A stretch of 64,000 bases of DNA, taken from positions 248,001 through 312,000 of the forward strand of contig NZ_JHVC01000002.1 of NCBI RefSeq assembly GCF_000619945.1, given 5' to 3'. The stretch is from Clostridium lundense DSM 17049. Its GTDB lineage: Bacteria; Bacillota; Clostridia; Clostridiales; Clostridiaceae. Positions 27,551-36,833 of this stretch are shown piece by piece (the stretch's first letter is position 1; each line of letters starts with the position of its first letter). The translations under genes were made by a program, and so were the position numbers. The notes under the pieces were generated by a model. That model saw only the letters and a list, made by a program, of their open reading frames with translations, ran no database searches and was not told the DNA's origin.

Positions 27551-27654
27551 TAAGGGGCTGTCGCACTAAGAATAAATCCTACAATATATTGTGTTAATTT
27601 CAAACTTGCAAAACAGTATATTGTATGTAAATTCTTTAATGCGACAGCCCCTTA
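27551..27654. repeat. MITE-like inverted-repeat element
   Basis: A 104-bp block bounded by perfect 15-bp inverted repeats (outer sequence TAAGGGGCTGTCGCA), extending imperfectly to about 24 bp, with a non-coding middle. TA dinucleotides at the ends could be a target duplication. It sits between two converging genes and could also act as a two-way terminator. Confidence 0.65.
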
Positions 27655-27695
27655 TTTTTAAATACCATAGATTGCACGTGTTGAAAAATTAAACA

Positions 27696-28976
27696 TCATA
27701 AAAGGGGAATAATGATCAAAACAGAAAATTCATTATCAGTATGACTGATTTCAATATCACCATTGTACTTATTCACTATATCTGTAACATTTTGAAGTCC
27801 CCAACCATGTAACTCTTTATTATTTTTATCCGTAAAATATCTTTTGTTATCAGTTAAAACAGCATTATTTTTGGTATTATTTATATTGTAAATAAAATAT
27901 CCTTTATTATATCGGGCCTTTACGGCAATATATCTCTGTGAAGGTTCTTTAATTTTCAGGCAAGCTTCAATTGCATTGTCAAAAGTATTGGCAAAAATAG
28001 AACATAGATCCATGTTATTTATTTTAGAAATTTCATCTATGGATATAGATATTTCATTTTTAATGTTATTTTCTTTAATAAGAATGTACTTATTATTAAT
28101 AACTGCATTTATAATATCATTAGTGCAAAAAAACTTTGTAGTATTATCATTTACAACACAAGAGAGGCTTTCTAAGTATTTTTTTCCTTCTTCTAGGTTG
28201 CCGTTGTTTAAATATGTTCCTATTATTTGAAGATGGTTGTTCATATCATGTCTTATTTTTCTAATATTTTTTTGTTCCTTTTCTAGAGTTTCATAGTATT
28301 TAGATTGTAATTTAAAAATATTATTATCTGCTTGTATTTTAACGCTTTGTATAACAAGCTTAATTGTAAACAAAATTGTTAAATTAGATATTAAACATGC
28401 TGGCATTACAATAAAAGCTTGGTATCGCCTAGCGTGGCTAGTAAATATGACCATTGACATAGCTAGAGTAAAGGATGATAAGGAGATTATATCAATCAAA
28501 ATCCATATTTTATCCGTAATGTATTCTTTAGCATATATAATTTTATCTTTTACTAGGTTATATATAAATCTCCATATTGAAGCAGTTAATATATATTTTA
28601 TTATAAGTAAGATTTGCTTATATTTTAAGTCTGGTAGTGGGCCTCTTATTGATAATTCACTGAAAAATAGATTAATGGAAATAATAATAGGATAGAGGAT
28701 AAAGATAACAGATATTTTCTTTATAAAATTTTCTTTATAACATATTAGCATTAAAGCAATATACGCTATTAATGTCCATGAAATATTTATAATATCTGAA
28801 ATAAATATAACTACTGAAGCAATACAAGACATTCCTAAAATAGTTATAACTTTGTAAAATGCCCCTTCACGTAATGTCACAAAGCATTCCATTAATTTTG
28901 CTGTATAATATCCAATCAAGGTAAGCAGAGGTAACATTAATATAGTAAATAATATATCTACTAATATACGTATCAT
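27696..28976 (-). CDS. AgrC/VirS-like GHKL sensor histidine kinase
   Basis: 426 aa. Six or seven membrane segments fill residues about 1-205. The cytoplasmic part has KIRHDMNNHLQIIGTYL with the phospho-accepting histidine (about residue 245) and a GHKL ATPase with N-box NTFDNAIEACL and GWGLQNVTDIV. This is the AgrC/VirS peptide-sensing architecture. It follows its response regulator on the minus strand after 15 bp. No agrD/agrB peptide genes are beside it, so the stimulus may be a foreign peptide or come from elsewhere; the facing ABC transporter suggests peptide-stress sensing. Confidence 0.92.
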   Translation of the reverse strand: MIRILVDILFTILMLPLLTLIGYYTAKLMECFVTLREGAFYKVITILGMSCIASVVIFISDIINISWTLIAYIALMLICYKENFIKKISVIFILYPIIISINLFFSELSIRGPLPDLKYKQILLIIKYILTASIWRFIYNLVKDKIIYAKEYITDKIWILIDIISLSSFTLAMSMVIFTSHARRYQAFIVMPACLISNLTILFTIKLVIQSVKIQADNNIFKLQSKYYETLEKEQKNIRKIRHDMNNHLQIIGTYLNNGNLEEGKKYLESLSCVVNDNTTKFFCTNDIINAVINNKYILIKENNIKNEISISIDEISKINNMDLCSIFANTFDNAIEACLKIKEPSQRYIAVKARYNKGYFIYNINNTKNNAVLTDNKRYFTDKNNKELHGWGLQNVTDIVNKYNGDIEISHTDNEFSVLIIIPLL

Positions 28977-28991
28977 AATAAAATAACCTCA

Positions 28992-29699
28992 CTATTTAAG
29001 TAATTGTTTTGCAAAAGCCATCATAACATCTTTATGTCTTTGTCTACTTATAGGTAAATTTTCATCATTAACAATAACAAAATTATCCTTTACTGCTGTA
29101 ATGTAATCTAGATTTACAAGATATCTTTGATGAGTTCTAATAAATTGTTTTCCAAATTGTTCTTCTATATCACTAATTTTTCCATAAAATTCATAGCTTT
29201 TATATCTTGTTACAAGAGAAATTTTCCTCCTATCACTTCTAAAGTATAATATATCATTGATTAGTACTTTAAATAGCGAACCTTCAGCTTTAACAACAAA
29301 GTATTTTTCTTCTAAACCATAAATTTGTTTTATTGCATCTTTAAGTACTGTTGCAATTTTTTCTGACTTATAAGGTTTAACAATATAGTTTAAGGCTTTA
29401 ACTTCATATCCATCAAAAACATAATCAGAAAAACCTGTTATGAATATAATAACAACATTTTCATTTAGTTTTCGTATCTTTCTTGCTGTTTCAATACCAT
29501 TTAATTCATTCATTTCCACATCTAAAAATATTATATCTAAGCTATTTTTATCAGTATATAGCTTGTCAAGCAATTTTTCACCAGAAGGGAATTGAAATAT
29601 ATTATATTTTTTATCTTCAGCTTTAAGTTCAACTTCTATTGTAGATTTAAGCAGAAATCGTTGTTTGATTTCATCATCACAGATTGCAATGTTAAGCAT
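28992..29699 (-). CDS. LytTR-type response regulator, AgrA/VirR-like
   Basis: 235 aa. The receiver domain (MLNIAICDDEIKQRFLL, phosphorylated Asp in IIFLDVEMNELNG at about residue 59) is followed by a LytTR DNA-binding domain (about 130-235, with FIRTHQRYLVNLDYI and LPISRQRHKDVMMAF). The start is 29699, with AGAGGTG upstream; longer versions of the frame lack support. LytTR proteins bind paired direct repeats, and such a pair lies at 29782-29816, so it likely controls the transporter genes facing it. Confidence 0.93.
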   Translation of the reverse strand: MLNIAICDDEIKQRFLLKSTIEVELKAEDKKYNIFQFPSGEKLLDKLYTDKNSLDIIFLDVEMNELNGIETARKIRKLNENVVIIFITGFSDYVFDGYEVKALNYIVKPYKSEKIATVLKDAIKQIYGLEEKYFVVKAEGSLFKVLINDILYFRSDRRKISLVTRYKSYEFYGKISDIEEQFGKQFIRTHQRYLVNLDYITAVKDNFVIVNDENLPISRQRHKDVMMAFAKQLLK

Positions 29700-29781
29700 A
29701 TTATTCACCTCTATAGGTATATTAACATATTTTACAATCAGATTACAAAGATGATAATTTGTTAATTTTTTATGAAAAACA

Positions 29782-29816
29782 ACCAAACTTTACATAGGAA
29801 TGACCAAGTTTTACAG
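29782..29816 (+). promoter_or_regulatory. Paired LytTR/VirR-type binding site
   Basis: ACCAAACTTTACAT (29782-29795) and ACCAAGTTTTACAG (29803-29816) repeat directly with a 21-bp period, that is two helical turns. They resemble clostridial VirR boxes and are about 83 bp upstream of the response regulator start. Confidence 0.65.
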
Positions 29817-29832
29817 CTAAAAAATTATGCTG

Positions 29833-29861
29833 TTGAATGGGAGTTTTTAGGATGATATTCT
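29833..29861 (+). promoter_or_regulatory. Candidate promoter of the LytTR-linked ABC operon
   Basis: TTGAAT (29833-29838), 17-bp spacer, TATTCT (29856-29861). It lies just downstream of the paired repeats, where an activator would contact RNA polymerase. Confidence 0.45.
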
Positions 29862-29979
29862 GAAAATGAGCTTGCAATAAGGGGTGATTTTCAGGAATTT
29901 ATATTAAGCTGATTTTGTTACTGCAAGTTCTTATAAGAGATTTATTATTGATTAAAATTTGTAAGGGAGATGAAAGATT

Positions 29980-30732
29980 ATGCTTAAGGTAAATAATCTT
30001 TGTAAAAGTTATAAAAATGGAGAGATAGAGTATGAAGTATTAAAGGGAGTATCTTTAAACGTAAAAAAAGGAGAATTGGTTGCCATTATGGGTCCTTCAG
30101 GAAGTGGTAAGACTACGCTGTTAAACTGCATATCCTGTTTTATTCCAGTAGATAGGGGAGAGGTATTATTAGAGGATATAGATATTACAAAGGTTTCAGA
30201 AGGGGAACTATCAAAAATAAGAAACAAAAAGCTTGGATTTGTATTTCAAGATTTTATGCTTCTTGATGGATTAAGCGTATTTGAAAATATTTGTTTACCT
30301 CAAATTATTTCTGATTCTGAAGTAGAATCTATGGAAAAGAGGGCTAATCTTTTAATTGATGTCTTTGGGATAACTCATATCAAAGATAAATATCCTGCTG
30401 AGATTTCTGGAGGAGAAAAGCAGCGTACAGCAGTAGCTCGTGCATTAATAAATGATCCATTGCTAATTTTAGCAGACGAGCCTACGGGGAATCTTGATTC
30501 AAAATCTAGCAAATCTGTTATATCAGCCTTTCAGGATGCAAAGAAAAATCTTGGGGCTACCATATTGATGGTAACTCATGATAGTTTTGCTGCTAGTTTT
30601 TGTGACAGGGTAATTATATTAAAAGATGGCGTAGTATATAAGGAATTATGTAGACAAGGTGATAGAATCAAATTTATGGATCAATTGCTAATAACAATAA
30701 AAGAGATGAGTGGTGAGAGCAATGAAAATTAA
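29980..30732 (+). CDS. ABC exporter ATP-binding protein (LytTR-linked)
   Basis: 250 aa MacB/BceA-type ATPase: Walker A GPSGSGKTT (about residues 38-46), ISGGEKQRTA signature (about 139), LADEPTGNLDS Walker B (about 164) and MVTHDSFAA. It is similar to, but not a copy of, the ATPase at 24715, which suggests an old duplication. GGGAGATG precedes the ATG. The permease gene overlaps its 3' end by 11 bp. Regulation is probably by the divergent LytTR system. Confidence 0.95.
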   Translation: MLKVNNLCKSYKNGEIEYEVLKGVSLNVKKGELVAIMGPSGSGKTTLLNCISCFIPVDRGEVLLEDIDITKVSEGELSKIRNKKLGFVFQDFMLLDGLSVFENICLPQIISDSEVESMEKRANLLIDVFGITHIKDKYPAEISGGEKQRTAVARALINDPLLILADEPTGNLDSKSSKSVISAFQDAKKNLGATILMVTHDSFAASFCDRVIILKDGVVYKELCRQGDRIKFMDQLLITIKEMSGESNEN

Positions 30733-32773
30733 TAAGGTTTATAGTAAATTAAGAAAAAAAAATATGAAGAATTATTTCCTTTTACTATTTTCCATTATAT
30801 TTTCTATGGCTGTTATTACAGCTTATAGTGTAATTTACTATAGTCCAACCATTAGCAATGTTCTTATTGCTGGTGGAGATTCAATGCAATTAACTACCAT
30901 GATTTTCATACTTGCAATACTTGGATGTGTTGTTTTTATATCCTATGCGTCAACACTATTTCTAAAATATAAATCCAAAGAAATTGGTGTTTTGTTAGCA
31001 TTAGGAAGTGATAAGAAGAATATAAAAAAGGTCCTTTTTATTGAACTTGTGCTTATTATATTAGGCGGCTCTTTAATTGGTGCACTACTTGGATTACCTA
31101 TAGCTTATATATCATGGAATGCGTTATGTTCATTAATAGTAAAAACACAGGAAACTAATTTTGTATTTGGTTGGAGCGGATATATATTTTCCTTTATGTT
31201 TTTTATACTTATTGTTCTCTGTATATTTATTAGAGCTACATCTTTTATAAAAAGAAGTAACATAATGGATATAGTTAATACTCATAGAGTCTCAGAGAAA
31301 ATAAAAGATGTAGGGAAATTGTATGGAGTAATAGGAATAATTTTAATACCACTAGGAATGATTCTAGGATATATTCTATCATCAGTTAGAACATCAACTA
31401 GTTTTATAGTATCTAATATACATTTGCGCCGAGCTTCAAATTTAATATATATATTTTCATTTATAGGTATATATATGGTTATGGTATATATTACTGTTAG
31501 AGGGAGAAAAGGAAAAAATCTTAGAAAATATTATAAAGGAATAATATCAAAGTCTATGATAAGATTTCATGGACGTCAAAATGTAAAAACTATGTGTATT
31601 GCAGCTATCTTGGCAGCAGCAGCTATGTTCTCAATATTAGGTAATGTAACTGCTTATTTTCAGGGAGTAAACTATATTAAAAATTTTCCTAATGATTATT
31701 TATTTAATAGCAAGATGAGTGAAGTACAAGTTACAAATGATGAAATATATAAACTTGCATGTAAATATGATGTGAATATTACTAGATTTAATGAATTTTT
31801 CGCTATGGAACTTATGAGAGATGGTAATTTTGAAGAGTATCTTGATGATGGGGGTATTAAAAAAACATACCATAAAGAGCTGAAAACATCATTATTTATG
31901 AAAGAAAGTGATTATAATAAGATTACAAAGCAAAATATTCATATAAAAAGTGGAAAGTATTGTGATATTAAAACTAGTTACCTTGGCGCTCCAGAAGATG
32001 ATGCTGAAAAATTGATAATTACAAATCCTATAACCAAAGAAGCTTCTGCTCTTTGTCACCAGCAAACCTTACATTATGATGGATTGTATTTTGATATGTA
32101 TAGAGAAAGTTTATTTGTAATAAGTGATGAAGATTTTGATAAAGAATATAAAATACTAAAAGATGAAAATAAATTAAGATATGTAGTATTTGATGTGGAG
32201 GATTGTAGCAAAAGTTATTACTTTGGAAAGGAATTAAGAAGGCGAATAATTAATAATAGTTCATCAAGAGTCGCTGTGAATAAGAGTCATAGAAGGGAGA
32301 AGATAACCCTAAATGCTGAATCAGGGAAAGTGTATAGATGGTGGGCATATAATCCTAAATTTAGACCTTTAGAACACAATTCAGCTGCAAAGGCCTATGC
32401 AGTATATCTATTATTATTTATTTTTATAGCATTTATTTGCTTTGCTGCTATGGGAACTATTCTTTATGTAAGAAGTATGACAATGGCATTACATGATAAA
32501 ATAGTATACAATGATTTAGAAAAGTTAGGTGCTGATAAAAAGTATATAAAGAGGTGCATTACCAAACAACTTAGGGGTATATATATGATACCAATGATAA
32601 TTGGAAGCTTAGGGCCATCTGCATTTTATATGTTAATAGCAGTTTTAGGAGAATCTTTTAGAACTGATATAATGATTAAATCTAGTATATCAGTAACAAT
32701 GTTGATTTGTTTGTATCAATATATATTGTTTATATTAACAAGAAATAAAGTAGTTAGGCTTATTGAAGAATAA
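30722..32773 (+). CDS. ABC exporter permease, FtsX type (LytTR-linked)
   Basis: 683 aa with the same BceB-like plan as the 25470 protein: N-terminal segment, a bundle of membrane helices up to about residue 310, a large outside domain (about 315-555), then three helices to the end. YKSKEIGVLLALGSDKKNIKKVLFIE (about 86-111) is the FtsX-family turn. The start is ATG 30722 after GGTGAG; upstream GTG codons are too close to that site. Presumed to form an exporter or sensor with the ATPase before it. Confidence 0.92.
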   Translation: MKINKVYSKLRKKNMKNYFLLLFSIIFSMAVITAYSVIYYSPTISNVLIAGGDSMQLTTMIFILAILGCVVFISYASTLFLKYKSKEIGVLLALGSDKKNIKKVLFIELVLIILGGSLIGALLGLPIAYISWNALCSLIVKTQETNFVFGWSGYIFSFMFFILIVLCIFIRATSFIKRSNIMDIVNTHRVSEKIKDVGKLYGVIGIILIPLGMILGYILSSVRTSTSFIVSNIHLRRASNLIYIFSFIGIYMVMVYITVRGRKGKNLRKYYKGIISKSMIRFHGRQNVKTMCIAAILAAAAMFSILGNVTAYFQGVNYIKNFPNDYLFNSKMSEVQVTNDEIYKLACKYDVNITRFNEFFAMELMRDGNFEEYLDDGGIKKTYHKELKTSLFMKESDYNKITKQNIHIKSGKYCDIKTSYLGAPEDDAEKLIITNPITKEASALCHQQTLHYDGLYFDMYRESLFVISDEDFDKEYKILKDENKLRYVVFDVEDCSKSYYFGKELRRRIINNSSSRVAVNKSHRREKITLNAESGKVYRWWAYNPKFRPLEHNSAAKAYAVYLLLFIFIAFICFAAMGTILYVRSMTMALHDKIVYNDLEKLGADKKYIKRCITKQLRGIYMIPMIIGSLGPSAFYMLIAVLGESFRTDIMIKSSISVTMLICLYQYILFILTRNKVVRLIEE

Positions 32774-32794
32774 AGCTTTAATAAAGAATATGTG

Positions 32795-32833
32795 AAAAGG
32801 CCACAATTATTAAAAGATAACTGTGGCTTTTTT
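32795..32833 (+). terminator. Intrinsic terminator after the LytTR-linked exporter
   Basis: AAAAGGCCACA...ATAACTGTGGCTTTTTT stem with one interior mismatch and a T-rich tail. Confidence 0.85.
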
Positions 32834-33195
32834 CTGAATTTATGTTAATATTATTATATAAAGTATAAAAAAATTGGGTGAGGAATACATAATAGAATGT
32901 ATATTGGTATTTATATAAATTAATATTATGTTAAAAATTAATTTATAATTTTAGGTGATAAAAAGCAGAAGCATAGACTGAATATGGAGTAAAACCAAGG
33001 AATAGGCACTTTTTTATTAGTATTCTTATGTAACCATTAGTAAGTAGGGACAAACCTTTCTAATGCTCAAATACATCATTTGTATAAAATAAAATATATT
33101 GGTATAATTTACAATAGAATGATTAAAACCTATTTATAGACAAATAAAAATGCCTATAATAGGCTTTTTTATTATATTAGGGAGGATTAGTACTA
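32834..33195. other. Intergenic leader region before the GNAT gene
   Basis: 362 bp with no open frame of note. The only structured signal seen is the small terminator at 33152-33172; TATAAT-like stretches occur near 33107. No T-box, riboswitch or repeat was recognised. Confidence 0.5.
33152..33172 (+). terminator. Small hairpin with T run, 24 bp before the GNAT start
   Basis: GCCTA / TAGGC stem with TAA loop followed by TTTTTTATT. Its position just in front of the GNAT RBS suggests either the end of an upstream RNA or an attenuator in the leader. Confidence 0.55.
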
Positions 33196-33705
33196 ATGGA
33201 GCAAAATGGTGTAGCATTGCGTCGAGAAGTTTTTAAAGCAGATGCCTGGAAAATTGTTGACTGGATGGAAGATAATGAAGTAACAAGATATCTAAATGAA
33301 AGACAAAATGTTAGCGAAAGCATTAAAGAGACAATATATAGAATTAATATGCCTATTCTTACTCATTTATTTAATCAAAATGGAACCTTTTTTATGGTAA
33401 CAACAAGTGAAAAAGAATCAGTGGGTTTCTTAAGACTTGTTCCTAAAACAAGTTCAGCAGAAATGGTAGTAGTAATTGGTGATAAAGAAAAATGGGGTAA
33501 GGGGTTAGGTACTAATGCAATTTTTGAAGGATTAAAACATGCTTTTTTTGAATGGAGAGTAGACGAAGTAGTTGCAAAGATTAATTTTCAAAATGAACGA
33601 TCTAGAAGAGCATTTAGAAAATTAGGATTTACAAAAGATAAGGAATTACCAAAGGAAGTACAATATTCTATTTCCATGAAAGAATTTTTAAAATTAGCAG
33701 CATAA
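33196..33705 (+). CDS. GNAT-family N-acetyltransferase
   Basis: 169 aa. A single GNAT domain; EKWGKGLGTNAIFEGLKHAF (about residues 96-115) is motif A for acetyl-CoA binding, and KINFQNERSRRAFRKLGFTK (about 128-147) is motif B, as in RimJ/RimL-like proteins. It acetylates an amine on a protein, antibiotic or metabolite; the substrate cannot be told. RBS GGGAGGA upstream. Single-gene unit with a terminator after it. Confidence 0.9.
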   Translation: MEQNGVALRREVFKADAWKIVDWMEDNEVTRYLNERQNVSESIKETIYRINMPILTHLFNQNGTFFMVTTSEKESVGFLRLVPKTSSAEMVVVIGDKEKWGKGLGTNAIFEGLKHAFFEWRVDEVVAKINFQNERSRRAFRKLGFTKDKELPKEVQYSISMKEFLKLAA

Positions 33706-33755
33706 TAAGTTAAGTTTATTTCTGATTTAAATATAAAATAGATACCTCTTCAATT

Positions 33756-33792
33756 AAAAAACTCTATGCACAATATGTGAATAGAGTTTTTT
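33756..33792 (+). terminator. Intrinsic terminator, CTCTATGCAC-type hairpin
   Basis: AAAAAACTCTAT / ATAGAGTTTTTT arms with a near-palindromic GCACAATATGTGA centre. One of at least three related copies in the window. Confidence 0.85.
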
Positions 33793-34002
33793 AGTTATGT
33801 TGATATTTTTCGAGCTTTTAATTATAACTCAATGGAATCTCCAACTTTTTTTATTACTTGCAGCAGATATAGTATAGATATATTAATTTTCGAAAAATAT
33901 AATTTTATGGTATAATTGGTATATAAAATTTTACTTCATTTGCAAATAATATATTATTTTGAATATTAATGATAAAAATTTCTATGCAAGGAGGTAATGG
34001 TT

Positions 34003-35529
34003 TTGAGTATAATTAAGGCTAATAACATATACGAAGATATATTTAAGACTTTAAGTTTAAGAGAAGGTAATTATTTTTGCAGAGTCATAGGAGTGAGGAA
34101 TGAACAAGATTATAACAATACTATTGCCTTTTTAGATAGTAAGCTTAAAGAATTAGATAATGAAAGTATAATATTTACTTCTACAATACCAAATCCATAT
34201 AATGAAGATTTAGTAAGATCAATAATGGATAAATTAGATAAAATAAATGTTAATAATATAGGAAATGAATATATAGATATTGTATCATGTAATGAAACAA
34301 ATGAAAAAATGGCAAAGGCTTTAAGCATATTAATACCCATTGCAATACAAAATGAAGCATTTCAAAACAAAACTATAAGAAATAATTTTATCACTAAACT
34401 TATGATTTGGACAAATGAGTATGTTGAAGATATTCAATGGCAGGAAGATGTATCTCCTAAATGTTTATATTATGGCAAAATAAAAAAATATGAAGGGTAT
34501 TTTTTAATGTTGCTTGCACTTATGGGATTTGACGTTTTGTATTTAAACCCTCAAAAAGACTCAATATTTCAAGCTATAGATAAAAAAGAATTTTCACAAC
34601 TAATAGAAGAAGAGGAAAGTGGTGAAATTATTGATTATTATACAAGAGTATCTAGTGGTGCTGTAATAGAAAAGGTAACTACATATGCAAAACAAGCTTC
34701 ACAAGAGTTAGATAAAACTTTGTATAATGGGACAGGCATATATAAGCCATGGCAATATATAAATGGATTTACTAAACCTGTAATTATGAATTCTATTATA
34801 GAAGATATGCTTACATATTGGGATGAACCTTCAAGACTTCGTCCTGGATTTAGAACAGAAAAGGATTTAGTATATACTCCTATATTTTTCAACAAAGTTT
34901 CAGGAGTTTATAGTAATTTGTCAGAATATATTGATGTGGTTAATAGTTTAAGAAAAGTAAGATTTAGCATATTTGTTGAAAGTACAAATTTATCAAATAA
35001 GGATTACAATAATCAAGAATTATATTCCTTAGCATTTTGTTTAAATAGAGATAAAAGTATAAACAAAGAAGCTTTAAAGAGTCATGAAATGTTTGGTAGG
35101 TTAAAAATATTAAGAAGTGAGCTACAAGATTTTATAATTGATAAGATTGATGAAACATTATGTCAAAAAAGATTGTTTAATTTTGATATAGATGATAAAA
35201 AGATCTTAAAATTAATAATTTCTGTGCTTTTATTAGATGATAATGTATTAACTTTAATAGATTGCTATGACTACACTGCTTCTATTCCTAAAATTATAAT
35301 TTATCTAAAGAACAGAGAAACATTTGAAGATGAAGATGCTTTATTATTGGGATTATTGCATAGAATTGGATTAGATATAGTTATATTGACACCAAATGGA
35401 ACAGATAATATTGAGTTAAAAGTATCTACTGATTACTTAAACGTTATAAGGCTTGAAGATATAGCTTTTGATTTAGATTTGGATAAAAAAAATAAAAGAA
35501 AATCTTTTTTTGAAAAACTCTTTGGATAA
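34003..35529 (+). CDS. YceG-family protein of tellurite/stress operons
   Basis: 508 aa. Resembles the YceG family (putative component of the Ter/toxic-anion stress module) found directly before TelA-like genes in firmicutes; recognisable parts are KYEGYFLMLLALMGFDVLYLNPQKDSIF (about 165-192) and the LLGLLHRIGLDIVILTPNGTDNIE end region (about 446-469). No membrane segment or catalytic motif is clear. The start is given as TTG 34003, since AAGGAGG lies 8 nt before it; the ATG at 33997 is only 2 nt from the RBS. It is followed after 15 bp by the TelA-like gene. Confidence 0.75.
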   Translation: MSIIKANNIYEDIFKTLSLREGNYFCRVIGVRNEQDYNNTIAFLDSKLKELDNESIIFTSTIPNPYNEDLVRSIMDKLDKINVNNIGNEYIDIVSCNETNEKMAKALSILIPIAIQNEAFQNKTIRNNFITKLMIWTNEYVEDIQWQEDVSPKCLYYGKIKKYEGYFLMLLALMGFDVLYLNPQKDSIFQAIDKKEFSQLIEEEESGEIIDYYTRVSSGAVIEKVTTYAKQASQELDKTLYNGTGIYKPWQYINGFTKPVIMNSIIEDMLTYWDEPSRLRPGFRTEKDLVYTPIFFNKVSGVYSNLSEYIDVVNSLRKVRFSIFVESTNLSNKDYNNQELYSLAFCLNRDKSINKEALKSHEMFGRLKILRSELQDFIIDKIDETLCQKRLFNFDIDDKKILKLIISVLLLDDNVLTLIDCYDYTASIPKIIIYLKNRETFEDEDALLLGLLHRIGLDIVILTPNGTDNIELKVSTDYLNVIRLEDIAFDLDLDKKNKRKSFFEKLFG

Positions 35530-35544
35530 TAGGGGGATAATAAA

Positions 35545-36681
35545 ATGAATGGAGAATTGAGTTTTATTAGTTGTGATCAAAATATAGGAGCGGAGAATAA
35601 TAATATAGAACCATTGAAGAATGAAGATGTTGTACAGTTCACTCAAAATTATAAGGCTAAATTGAGAGCTATGCCGGAAGTGGAGGCCTTAACCAGTAGG
35701 ATACATGTTGAAGATCCAAATACGATATTAATGTTTGGAAAGGAAGCAGCAGAAGGAATATCAAAGGTTTCAGATAGCTTGCTCTCCACAATGAAAACTG
35801 TTAATGCTGAGGAAGCTGGAGAGATGATTATACAATTAACAAAAATAATGGATAAATTTGATATAAAGGAATTGAAAGATATTAAAGAACCATCTGTGTT
35901 CCAAAAACTTTTTAAAAAAGCTAAAAATTCAGTTGAAGTAATGTTTCAAAAGTACCAGACAATGGGATCAGAAGTAGATAAAGTATATATTACTTTGAAA
36001 AAATATGAACAGGATATAGAGCAATCAAATAAAAATTTAAAATTAATGTATAATACTAATATAAACTATTATAAAGAATTAGAAAAGTTTATAGTAGCTG
36101 GAGAATTAGCACTGGAAGAATTAAATAATGAGTTAATTCCGGAATACCAAAGAATAGCAAATGAAAGTGGAGATCAATTAGATATTAGTAATGTACAAAC
36201 CTTAAGAAAAGTTTTAGAAATGATGGAGCAAAGAGTTTATGATTTAAAGATAGCTGAAAATGTTGCTCTACAAACAATTCCTATGATACAAGGTATACAA
36301 TTTAGTAACTTTAATTTAACAAGAAAAATAAATTCAGCTTTTATAATTACATTGCCAATATTTAAGCAATGTTTAACGCAAGCTATAATGCTTAAGAGAC
36401 AAGAATTACAAGCTAAAAGCTTACAAGCACTTGACGATAAAACTAATGAGCTGCTTTTAAGAAATGCTGAAAATTTAGCAAATCAAACAGTTAATATTAC
36501 AAGAATGACAGGATCTAGTTCAATTAATATGGATACTCTTGAAAAGACATGGTCTACAATAATGAAAGGAATTGAAGAGACTAAAGCTATACAAGAACAA
36601 AATAAATCTGAAAGAGTGAATAATTCCCAAAGGCTAGAGCAAATAAAATATGAAATGATGAATACTAGAAAAAATTATTAA
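35545..36681 (+). CDS. TelA-family toxic anion resistance protein
   Basis: 378 aa, largely alpha-helical and coiled coil, with the TelA/YceH features AMPEVEALTSRIHVEDPNTILMFGKEAAEGISKVSD (about 38-73) and FKQCLTQAIMLKRQELQAKSLQALDDKTNELL (about 274-305). Proteins of this family are linked to resistance to tellurite and cell-wall agents, by an unknown mechanism, and act in the cytoplasm or at the membrane. With the YceG-like gene before it, this is a reduced stress module without the TerD genes that normally accompany it. A strong hairpin follows. Confidence 0.9.
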   Translation: MNGELSFISCDQNIGAENNNIEPLKNEDVVQFTQNYKAKLRAMPEVEALTSRIHVEDPNTILMFGKEAAEGISKVSDSLLSTMKTVNAEEAGEMIIQLTKIMDKFDIKELKDIKEPSVFQKLFKKAKNSVEVMFQKYQTMGSEVDKVYITLKKYEQDIEQSNKNLKLMYNTNINYYKELEKFIVAGELALEELNNELIPEYQRIANESGDQLDISNVQTLRKVLEMMEQRVYDLKIAENVALQTIPMIQGIQFSNFNLTRKINSAFIITLPIFKQCLTQAIMLKRQELQAKSLQALDDKTNELLLRNAENLANQTVNITRMTGSSSINMDTLEKTWSTIMKGIEETKAIQEQNKSERVNNSQRLEQIKYEMMNTRKNY

Positions 36682-36725
36682 TATATTATGGAAAAAGAGA
36701 AAAATTTGATTATGAAGAATACATA

Positions 36726-36764
36726 TTAAGAACTCTATGCACAATATGTGCATAGAGTTCTTAA
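36726..36764 (+). terminator. Intrinsic terminator, perfect CTCTATGCAC palindrome
   Basis: 18-bp perfect stem (TTAAGAACTCTATGCACA with its complement) and a 3-nt ATA loop. Lacks a long T run, so it may be more than a plain terminator. Closely matches 33756-33792, including the following TTATGTTGATA. Confidence 0.7.
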
Positions 36765-36833
36765 CTTATGTTGATAAATATTACATACATAGCAAATAAT
36801 AAATTTAAAATATTCTAGCGGTGGTGATGACTT

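Noticed and set aside
32834..33195. T-box or riboswitch in the long GNAT leader
   Set aside because: No T-box motif or specifier stem-loop is seen, only the small terminator before the RBS.
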